Of a stretch of 64,000 bases of DNA, positions 32,871-43,595 are shown piece by piece (the first letter of the stretch is position 1; each line of letters begins with the position of its first letter). The notes below the pieces were generated by a model that saw only the letters and a program-made list of their open reading frames with translations, did no database searches and was not told the origin of the DNA. The translations under genes were made by a program, and so were the position numbers. Source of the stretch: Enchytraeus crypticus. Its lineage: Eukaryota; Annelida; Clitellata; Enchytraeida; Enchytraeidae. The DNA is taken from NCBI GenBank assembly GCA_905160935.1, contig CAJHZI010000423.1:257501-321500 (forward strand), written 5' to 3'.

Positions 32871-34429
32871 CAAGAAAGATGTTAAATAACATTATGTTAT
32901 TGATTTTTGATTTGAAGGGCATGATTAGTTTCTTACATAAAAGCCAATTTTGTACTTGAAGTCGTCTTCGCTCTACTAAGATTTCTCATTCCAGTGCTCA
33001 CAAATGCAGCTAGCGCAGATATACTAGAAATCTTTTAATAAACAAAATCATATAGGGCCTAAAATATGCAGTAAATTTCTTTTAATAGTTTATCATTATT
33101 TATTTAACAAGGTATCACAAGTGTCATGATGTTAACCGAATATTTTTTAAAGTATTACAACAAAATCGTAAAGCATATTAAAAGGATTTTCATCTTTCAA
33201 GCCTATAATAATTTCTTATTCAAAATTTATTTGGGGTTTTATTTTTCAATAAGTGGAATATTAACATCATATTAATAGGATTACGGGAAACGGAATAATA
33301 TAGCTAGAGCCCATGGAACACTTAGCAATATGATAAAACTTCGCTAAATGTTCAGCATAAATTAACTTCAGCTTCGTTTGTTCACAAGCCTCACATCGAC
33401 TTGATGTATAGGCCCTACAGTAATTACATTCAACCAGAGCTGCGGCCAGATTACTAAAATGCAGTCGTACGGGCCCGAAAGTTCTACTTCTATAGAGTTG
33501 ACAATATTATTGATGTGTCCTCAACGTAGTGCGGCGAATTTTACACTTCAGAGAGAAATAAATGCATACTGCACGTTTAACTTAGTTTTGTGCTTTTTAG
33601 GATATTTATCAACAGTAATATTTACATAAGCTAGTTCATGACCTCATTAACCTCCATAGTTCGTACTATTTATTTAAGCTCTTTCATGATCCCATTAAGT
33701 GGCATTAACCTACATAGTTTGTACTATTTACATAAGCTATTTCATGACTTCAATAACGCACTTTGTACAGATTTTAGAGACTTTCTGGCCCAGTACGCTT
33801 ACACTACATTTAGTGACACTAATGTCTTAATAATATATCTTAAGTTTTGTTACAATTGACAGGATAAATACAACAAATTTAACCTTTTATTGAAGCTGTT
33901 GACATTAAAAGTCTCAATGGCATATTGTCCCACCACCCATGAAGTTAAAATCATTGCATGCGGACAATGTCCTCAAGCACCCCACGTGTAGGTGCTTTGT
34001 GCGTGTAGCCTGTATATAGGTGCACTAAACGAGGGGTGCATCTATACGACGGTTCACCCCTCATATAATGTTGTATGTAGCTCACTTGATGCAGCTGTTT
34101 GCGTTAGAGATTTTGCTAATACAAATCAGGCAGAGCTATTTAAATAAGTAGGTAAATTAGAACGAAACTCTTCTAGTATAATTCTTCTATATAAATATTC
34201 TATAAATATTTTATATCTTAAATATCTTCTATATAAATATTCTATATAAATATTCTATATTAATATGCTTCTAGTATAAACGAAAATCTTCTAGTATAGT
34301 TAAAGAATTGACGTTTTGAGTCAGGATATCATGAATTTGAGAATCAAATAATAGGTCTACAGGCCTACTTCTCGTTAAGCAGAAGCAGATACAATCGCTT
34401 TCCTTTTACAACAGTAACGTCAAAAGCCA
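32871..34429. other. Gene-free stretch
   Basis: A short tandem repeat of TATAAATATTCTATA type lies at about 34185-34265. A two-copy direct repeat with cores TTCATGACCTCATTAACCTC and TTCATGATCCCATTAAGTG lies at 33630-33720. No gene recognised. Confidence 0.4.
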
Positions 34430-34800
34430 CATTTATGGGCATTGGCTACCATAGCATGGGCCTGGATTTGCATATCATGGGAACGGGCCCGCATATCATG
34501 GGCATGGTCTAACCTATCATGGGCATTAGCTTATATATGATGGGTATGGGCAAAAATAATGGGCATGAGATTACGTACCGTGGGCATTGACGAACAAGTC
34601 ATGGTCATAGGCTTACACATAATTTGCATGGGTTAACATATCATGGGCATGAGCTTACATATCATGGGCATGAGCTAAATATCATGGGCATGAGCTAACA
34701 TATCATGTACATGGGCTTACGTACCACGGACAGAGCCAAAATATCATGATCATGGGTCTATCATATCATGCTATGGGTTTGACATACTATGGGCATGTGC
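34430..34800. repeat. Minisatellite, CATATCATGGGCATGGGCTTA unit
   Basis: About seventeen degenerate copies of a unit of 19-22 bases with core ATCATGGGCATG. Non-coding. Confidence 0.85.
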
Positions 34801-34882
34801 AAAGAAGTTAAATCACTAAAAGCCCTCCTGGGCTATGATCACCGACCTACATATAGTGCACTGTATATTGTACAGTACTATA

Positions 34883-35821
34883 CAGGGTGAGTAAAAAAAT
34901 GATAACACCTGCAAAAAGTTCGAATATCTCAGGCCATTGTCAATATTTTTCAATAAAACTTCTACCAATTACTAAAGGACCAATTTCTGATGGGGTGGCC
35001 AATTTTCATTCGTTTTGGTACATAGATTGGCCAGTAATGCAAGTTTCAGCAGAGAAACCCCCCATTAGTTAATGTACTGTAAATATAAATTATATGTAAT
35101 TCTATTTTTATTTTGACCCTCAAAAGGCCGTTGTAGTGGTTCAGAAAGAACCAATTGTATTTGCTAGCATTGCTGACTACTCGATATGCTTTCCTCCTGC
35201 TGCTGCGCAGGACTGCAGTCGCTTTCGGAACGCTAGAACAGCCTTGTTGATTCCAGCTTGGGGCACTCTCTCCCAGATTGACTGTAGCACTTCCTGCAGT
35301 TCTGTCTTGTTTTTAGGCATTGGCTGGTGTTTCTGATAGAGATGCAGCATGGTTCCCCATATATGGTAATCCAGAGGACTTACATGTACATCGGGAGTGT
35401 TTGGAGGCCATTCATTCTTCTTAAAGTGGAGCACCATTATGCTGAAAGATGAAACCATTTGGTAGAAGAGCATAGCAATCATCAAAGAGCTTGGGAAGTA
35501 AAGTATTGACGTAATAGTGAGCGTTCAACTTTCCTTCTCGCCAATGAAATGCAATTTTCTCTTAGTGTTGCAGCAAACGCTATTTTTAGGTAAAAATGGG
35601 GGTTGCTCTGCCTTAACTTGTATTATCAGCTCATCTGTATTGTACTGCTCATCTGTAGCTCATCCCATTTTAGCCCATCTATGGCCTAAAATGGATGAGA
35701 ATTGGCCACCCCATCAAAAATTAGTCCTTTATTAGTTGGTAAAAGTTTGATTTGAAAATTTTAACAATAGCCTGAGATATTCGAACTTTTTGCAGGTGTT
35801 ACCTTTTTTTTACTCACCCTG
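34883..35821 (-). mobile_element. Tc1/mariner-type element, internally deleted
   Basis: CAGGGTGAGTAAAAAA at 34883 mirrors TTTTTTTACTCACCCTG ending at 35821, with TA on both outer sides. The inverted repeats extend about 130 bases (for example GTTCGAATATCTCAGGC against GCCTGAGATATTCGAAC, and GATGGGGTGGCCAATT against the mirror near 35700). On the minus strand 35177-35485 encodes the C-terminal part of a mariner-type transposase: NEWPPNTPDVHVSPLDYHIW, WERVPQAGINKAV and RKRLQSCAAAGGKHIE. At about 940 bases it is shorter than the usual 1.3 kb and lacks the N-terminal DNA-binding part, so it cannot move by itself. Confidence 0.88.
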
Positions 35822-35823
35822 TA

Positions 35824-35844
35824 TACAATATACATGCATATAAT

Positions 35845-35876
<32 letters not shown>

Positions 35877-35915
35877 TTATAAATATATACATGTATATAA
35901 ACACATATACACTGT
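35824..35915. repeat. (TA)n-rich tract
   Basis: ATACATG and (TA)n alternate directly after the mariner element. Confidence 0.8.
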
Positions 35916-36919
35916 TTACTACGTATATAATAGTTCATGTATAACGCTAAATGGTTGTGGTCCCCAGTATTTCCCTGGAAGTTGTAACGCTGAACTAAAG
36001 GTGAGCCATGCTTTTTTATCTAGATAAAGCGAGTACCCGCGCCAAGCTTTGGTAAACATGTATTCAATATCAATAATATAATTACTGTTACATCAGTACG
36101 TAGTGTTCAGTGGTAAACCACAGAGTTAAATGAATACAGTTATATGCAGAAAGTTCTATTCTATATCAATTACGTATTTCTTATTTATTTCATTGTTTGT
36201 TATGCACAACAGAATAGTGACACAACTATACTTGTACAGCAAAGGACAAATAAGTGCAACTGCTAAAATCAGGGTATAGGCCTCCCTAAGGCACAGGGCA
36301 CAAGGCATAATGACCCTCAACACAAACTGATCTACTTGAAAATATATAGTAATCGATTATAAACTAAGTAGATTACAACAGCATGATGGGAAAGCTAGGC
36401 TAATTTCAAATATATAATTGCTTACTAATGGTAAAATACACTTTTAAGTCAAATCAACTTTTAATAAAATAGATTTGGCATGTTAGAATTTATAAATTAG
36501 AAATTTAAACTGTAAAAGAATACTAGTAATCCATGCAAGAAATATCTAAAATTATGATGATACAAATTCATTAATTGAGTGTATTATATCCTTAGCCTTG
36601 ACTATAATCATTGCACACTACATTAATTAATTAAAATCATTTTCGAATATACTGCACTGGTAACTTTCTATTCGTGTTCTTAAAATAATTTGATCACTAA
36701 TTGCTGAAATAATTCTAAGACATATTTGTTTAATTATATGACATCTGTTTGCGTGCAGCATTTTGCGTGCAACTAGGCTCTTATCAATCAATATACAGAC
36801 CCAATGCCATTCATTCTGTTTAAATTACTCGAACATTGTCAAAATCATTATCCAGCAATGACAGTAATGTAGCAGCATACCGAGGATAATAGGGACAGAG
36901 TTTTCTATTCATATACACA
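35916..36919. other. Upstream region of ENPP6-like copy A
   Basis: AT-rich; no coding region seen. Promoter elements could not be assigned. Confidence 0.4.
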
Positions 36920-36924
36920 CAGTT

Positions 36925-37085
36925 GCTATATTCATAGTTATTCATATATTCATAGTTATTCATGTATTCATAGTTATTCATATATTCATAGTTATTCATA
37001 TATTCATAGTTATTCATATATTCATAGTTATTCATATATTCATAGTTATTCATATATTCATAGTTATTCATATATTCATAGTTGC
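36925..37085. repeat. 18-bp tandem repeat, TATTCATAGTTATTCATA
   Basis: About nine nearly perfect copies of 18 bases. The minus-strand frame reads MNNYEY over and over, purely because 18 is a multiple of three. It lies about 335 bases before the start codon of ENPP6-like copy A. Confidence 0.9.
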
Positions 37086-37419
37086 TAGTGAGCTTCGTCC
37101 TTAGCAGATGAAATTTTTGAAGTTGGGTACACGTTAGCCTAACTATACAGGCAAAGTTAGGATAAAGATTAGTCGAAAGGATTTGGGTTAACGTTTAGCG
37201 TAGATTTAGGGCTATCCTTGTTTGCAGGTCAGAAGTTAGAACTGGTTCATTATATTAATAACGGATTGTAATTTATTTAAATAATTGCATTACCTTCTCT
37301 GGAAAACTTCAAACTATCCACAGTTGATAAATGGTCTATATTGTTACAGCATAAATATCTAATCAATTTTTTATGAGGAAACATATATTAGAAATTAATA
37401 ATTAAATATCTGCCTAAAA

Positions 37420-37672
37420 ATGAAACTCAATCAGGTTATTGTCATCATAACCTTATTATTCACAACTTCCATCGATTCCTCACCGACCGGAGGAAGTGGA
37501 AATAAGTTACTGCTGATCCTGCTAGACGGATTCAAGTGGGATTATTTCCAACAATTTGGAAGCGACGAGCTGACGGGATTTAACAAGCTTCGCACTGAGG
37601 GAGCTTCTGTGAAACAACTGACTCCAGCTTTCCCAAGCCTATCATTTCCTAACTACTACTCTCTTATGACAG
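37420..37672 (+). CDS. ENPP6: ENPP6-like copy A, exon 1
   Basis: Signal peptide (VIVIITLLFTTSI core), metal ligand Asp36 and nucleophile Ser75. The exon ends ATGACAG|GTTTGA, one base into a Gly codon. The donor region is duplicated twice more downstream with a 41-base period. The paralogue's exon 1 has exactly the same length (253 bases). Confidence 0.88.
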
Positions 37673-40412
37673 GTTTGACTTATCATTTCTCAACTACTAC
37701 TCTCTTATGACAGGTTTGACTTATTGTTTCCTAACTACTACTCTCTTTCCACAGGTTAGTTATGATATTGAACAGTTAAAATGATTAATTAGTTGCTAGA
37801 TCGTTTATTGGGTCCATTGTTCCTAGACTTATTCATCAGCAACCCAACGATGGGAAAATAAATTCAAGTATAAAGAATTTACCTAAAATTTGACTTCTGG
37901 TTAGTGCTTGACTTAGTGTTACTGAAGTTCAAGTGTCTGTTTTACATAGATCAATGACGAAGAAAGTGAATATTGAGTCTAGTAGACATAGTATATAAAC
38001 ATGTACTATTCGATTTTAACTTTTTAAATTTAACTAATTTTCCAATTAAAATCATTACAACAGGCTTGTACGTGGAATCGCACGGTATGGTGGATAATTA
38101 CATGTACGATGAGAAGCACAATGAATCCTTTCTGATTGGAGAGAATCCAGAAGAAGTGTATCCGTACTGGTGGGATGACGGAGAACCCCTCTGGATTACT
38201 GCCAAGAAGCAGGTTCCTGCAGATATCTGGTTTTAGGGTTATTCATCCTATTGTAATCTGATGTAGGCCTGTGTTTTCTCTTTTTTTTTTTCTCTCTCTA
38301 TCTATCCATCCATACATCCATCCATCCATCCATCCATCTATCTCTTTCTTACAAAAACCCGCTCACTTCCTTACTTCCATACTTTAACAACATATAGATA
38401 TTGACCCCCCGCCTACACAGCGGAGGGGGGGGGGTCAACATCTATCTTACTTAACACAGATAGCGTCACCGACAACTCATCCCATAAGTATGATATACTT
38501 TATTTATTTCTTTACCACTAATAAAATAGCTAAAGCTAAGGTTAACGTCAGTTTCCTCACTCGAAAGCGATGTCAGTGACGGGCGAGCCCAGGATTTGAT
38601 CCCCGCATCTACTGATCCGCGGTTGAGTATCTTACCGACTTCGCCACTGGCTCCAGCCAATCATGATATTTTATAATGCTTCTAGACCCGCATTTTGACT
38701 GGAGGAAACCTGCGAGTAAGGTATGTTGATGCAATGAATCTATTACTGTGTAATGCAAGTAAAGTAGTAATGTCTAGGCCTAATGCAATGATGGGTAATG
38801 CAATGTTGAATAAGTAATGGTGTATAATGTAAGGTTGTGTAAGTAATGCTTTGTAAAAAATGATGATGCAATATCAGGGTAAGCGGAGTTACTTCTGGTA
38901 CTGGTTTAACGCAATGAAAGTATTAATGTGCAATGCAATGATGGCTAATGTAGTGTTGAATAGGTAATGATGTATTATGTAGGGTTGTGTAAGTAATGCT
39001 GTGTAATAAATGACGATGTAATATCAGGGTAAGCGGAGTTACTTCTGGTACTGGTGTGGCTGTGAGGTGGAGATAAGGAAGCATAGACCGGACTTTTGCC
39101 AGGAGTATCTGTCCAGTCCCAATCCCAGCTTCCAGAACTTCACGGATGCTCTGAATCAGGCTGTGGAAGTGCTGAGAAATGGAAGCGCTGATATAGCAGG
39201 TTCTTGACTAGTTTATTCTAGTTGTTAATATTCGATTTTTAAATGCAATTTTGGAGAAAATAAGTTCACAGAAATATTAGTTTAGAAGTTCGCTATGATC
39301 GTGAACCTCACGTACCTATTCTGGTAAAATCGCCATTTATCAAAGATGAATGAACGCGAGTATGCGCATTCAAATTGACCTCTAAATGGTATTCTTTACA
39401 ACTTCGACTGCAGTATTCGGTTTTGCATGACAAGATACAGCTAATTCTCCTGGTGCCGCCAGGTCTGTTTGTTAACATTCTGCATAATAGCGTTTAGCGC
39501 ATTAAATACGGCTTTTAATTTGTGCAGCAACTTAAATGGTCAGGCCTACGATTACAGGTACAGTTACAACAACAATAACAACGGCTGCATTAGATTGTCA
39601 CTGTCATCTACGACAACATCGAGGGCAAATTACGCCTTAATAAAGGATCATGCCTTCACGGCTATTTGTTCAATGCATCTTCAAAATGTATTCATTTGCT
39701 AAGTGTCGCCATCTTAACTTAAGCTGCAAGCTAGGTTACGATTCGTTGTTGGTTCGTTAATTCAGTCATAGTGTAAATATCAATGCCCAACTTAGCTTCA
39801 ATCCCGTCGTATGTAGGGGAGAGAAATGCCGAGTGACTGCTGCGGTACATTAAACTTCATGAAAGTATCTGATACATATTCTCTCCATACACGTCACTCT
39901 TTCGTATAGATCTCTTAAATTCAGATAGATTAATAGTAATTGTAAGCAATTATTATTAGTTCGAAGCGTTACAACCTAAGAATACAGTTGCAGGCTGTAG
40001 CGCGTAGATGGGGACTACCTCCCCACGTCTAGCGCTCAGCTCTGACATGAGTTCATTCTTAAAGGCACTCTAGGCCATGTCGGCTTTATGCCTTTAACTT
40101 TGTTCGTTTGTATCGCCCAATTGTTTTGAAGTTCGTGCCGCATGTTGCTCTTCTCCAAGCACAGCCATGTAGAAGGGTTCGGAACTTACGACAGGGTTTA
40201 TTTTTAAAGCTTGGAGGTTCGTAGAATCGTGGGTTATTTTGATCTACACATGTTTACACCGTTACACGGTCAGGCTGATTGGCTTACATATTATATGCAA
40301 TGAGAGAGTCGCCGCTAACTTATAAACGTATTCTAATTAACTATTCTACATTATTCAGGCTGTATTAGTTTTAGCGGTATATGCCATGGACATGCCCGTA
40401 GGCAGTTCACTA

Positions 40413-40446
<34 letters not shown>

Positions 40447-41644
40447 GAGAGAGATCAGTTTTGGAAATATACCAACTCAAATCCAAGGTTAACGTCAGTT
40501 TCCTTCTCGATAGCATATCAGTGGCGGGGAGAGCGCTGAATTTTAACCAAGTACCTACAGATCCTGTGTTCGCTACTGCAAACATAAACAAGGCAATTTA
40601 CTCTGATATGCAGTCTAATGTCAGATCCGGTATCTCATAAAGCACCCTTAATTAACTCATTGGCTATCAACCCAATCTGAACATGTTGATTAGAATTTTC
40701 TATGCGCATATTTAGATGAGAAGGACATGACGCATGAGCTGGATTTACATTCCATTTCTACTGACATGCGTTAATCGGATATAAATAAACAGGATCTTTA
40801 GTTACGGTCGATCTATCCTGAAGTTTTCCGTATAAACAACACTCGCGATAACCCATACTGTGTTTGTAAATGGTGACTAAAATCAGTCAAAATCACCTCT
40901 GAAATTGTAATTGTCTAGGTATATATCCGTATAGTATTTTAGGTAGGTAAGTTATCTACAATCTGAAACATATCTATAATTATTTCTATAATGTGAAATA
41001 ATCTAGTTCGATTTGTGAAACAAGGTTGCAGTTTAATGCGAAGAATTTTTACATTGGACCAGCGATTGAGTGTGGGACGAGGGAGCGAGAGAGTGTGTGA
41101 TAGAATGCCTTTTCATGCAGATATATGTTACGCAGATGCACATTATTAAATATTTACTTATGCATAACAGCTTATTTAACATGCAATGGCAAGCGTCATT
41201 CTTGAGCCGACTACCCGAGACCTAGACTTCATACACTTGGGCTGCGTGTCCTCTCACTCGGAACGCGATAACCGCTCTCGTATGTTTCATGAAGTTTGAC
41301 TGCTTTTAGATCTATTCACCCGGTCTATTAGCTATCAGAACCGTTATGCTGATAGAAATGTTGAAGTACTTGTCTAAATATTCATACAATGAGTCAATAA
41401 AGATAACGCATAAGATATTATGCTTCAGCGGACAGCCTTGCATATTATTGCTAATTTGAGAGCTCTTGAAGAGGAAAACCAGGCATTGACATCGCTAACT
41501 TTACTGTAACATTTGAAAGGAAATGTCAGTATAAGAATTGAGCACTCAGCGGAAGAATATAATTGAACGACAGTAGTGTGTCCGTCATTATGGCTGAGCC
41601 TTTATCAAACTTACCAAACCTTAATGTAACCTATAGCTTGAGAG

Positions 41645-41690
<46 letters not shown>

Positions 41691-43534
41691 AACATGAGTT
41701 CTAAGATGGCTTCACGTTGCCTTCTTCAGTTTCCTGCATACTTGCCTTTCACAACACGTGCCGTTAGTATATTTTGTAGTTAGTGACTCGGTGACAAAAC
41801 ATCGAATAACACGCACTTAAATATTAAACAAATTCATGACTATATTCAGTTTACAATTATCGGTCTTGGAAAATAAAGCGAAATAAAATTGCAGTTAGAC
41901 ACCGATACTAATACTGACTGCCTGTCACGATTGCAGGTGTCTATCTGGAGCAAGTTGATCACTGGGGACACCAATCAGGATCGGGATCAGAGGACGTGAA
42001 ATCCGCCATACGTCGTATCGATGCGGAACTGACTCGAGTACAGCAGTTCCTGGAAACAAACAGGATGGAGGGACAAACCACGGGATTCATGATTGATCGA
42101 GTTAACTTGGCTGTGTTCTCGGATCACGGGATGGCTAACAGGACTGGGGGAGAGAGCGACAACAGGACGGCGGTAGTGCATCTGCTCGACTACGTCAACA
42201 CGACGGACTTTGTTAGAGCCATGGGTTCGACTGCCGGTCCAATCCTCTCTGTCTGGCCTATACCTGGTCAAGAGGACAAGGTGGGGCAAATAATAGATAT
42301 AAACGTTATAATTGATATAAAAGTAGTATTGCATTATTTTTCGATGATGTGGTGTGGGACAGGGAGGACTGGCGTAAGTCTATTCGTATCCCGACCCTGG
42401 TTAAACTGGGATTTAAGGGAAGATGATGATGGTGATGATGATGATGATGATAATAATGATGATGACTGTGATGCTAATGATGATGATGAAGATGATTGCA
42501 TTATCTTTCGATTTTGTAATATCCTGAAAGGCACATTATCGATTTGAATAATTCAATACTATTTGGATGACTGAATAGATAGACAGCTTGACCAATACGT
42601 AGGAGGCTATCTTTCAAATCCCAGCCGGATCGTTTCTGAATGTATCTTTGTAACACATGCAGAAACAAACATTAAACGTAGCTTTATAACTCTTTCGTCA
42701 GGATACACATGCTTTCAAGGATTCAATCAGTAAATGAAACTACATTCATTCATATAAAACAGTCACATAAATTATCTTTTTATAAGGTCATTTCATGACC
42801 TTATACAATAATTTACACTCGGGGCTATTTAGACCTCATAGTCGTAAATTTTATATTATGAAATACAGCAAATATTTCAGAATTCTTCGCTTGCAAGCTC
42901 TCTTTACCTACTCATTACGATTGGAAGCATGGATACATGCAGAAGTGGAGAGATTTAGCGCACTTTGTTTAGCTGCGCGTCAATAAACGAAGTTAGACAA
43001 CACCGAGCCCAGTTAGTGCATGGATGAATCACACCTTGAAAGACCGACTGTTGACAAGTTTTAACGGAAAAATCCACGAGTGTTGTAAGTTATTCTTAAA
43101 TCCACGTCGGCTACATTTAAACGCCATCAAAGGCAGCGATTGCGAATAATCATGTTGAGAAATGATGATAAATAGAAACGGAAACTAAGCAAGGAACTCT
43201 GTAACACGAACGGTATGTAATGCGTATATCATTCCAACAAAAGTAAAGTCTATATTTGTACCTGAAGATGTATTTCTACACATATGATAATGCTTTAAAT
43301 TGTGTTTCAGCTCTTTAGGAAACTAAGTGGTGCAAATCCGAACATGGATGTCTATCGGAAGAAGGATATTCCTGAGGAATATCACGTAAAGGGACACTAT
43401 AGAATCCCGGAGATATACATGGTCGCTAAACCAGGATACGTATTTCTCAGGGTATGTGTAAATATTGCCTGATAAACGGTGTTTCATATTTCTTTTTATC
43501 CGCTAGTGATGATGCTTAAATGTACTAAATGTTC

Positions 43535-43595
<61 letters not shown>

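Larger units (their letters stand above)
39200..41936 (+). other. ENPP6-like copy A, intron 3
   Basis: The 2.7-kb intron contains a reverse repeat-E fragment with (GA)n (40370-40470), a SINE-B fragment split by (TA)n (about 41610-41770) and otherwise unassigned sequence. Open frames at 39469-39702 and 40386-40640 are not recognised. Confidence 0.6.

Noticed and set aside
36820-37071. Minus-strand frame of repeated MNNYEY
   Set aside because: An 18-base tandem repeat explains it fully.
42295-42547. Continuation of ENPP6-like exon 4 into an Asp-rich tail
   Set aside because: The tail translates the (GAT)n of a SINE-C fragment; the donor at 42280 gives a frame that matches exon 5 and copy B.
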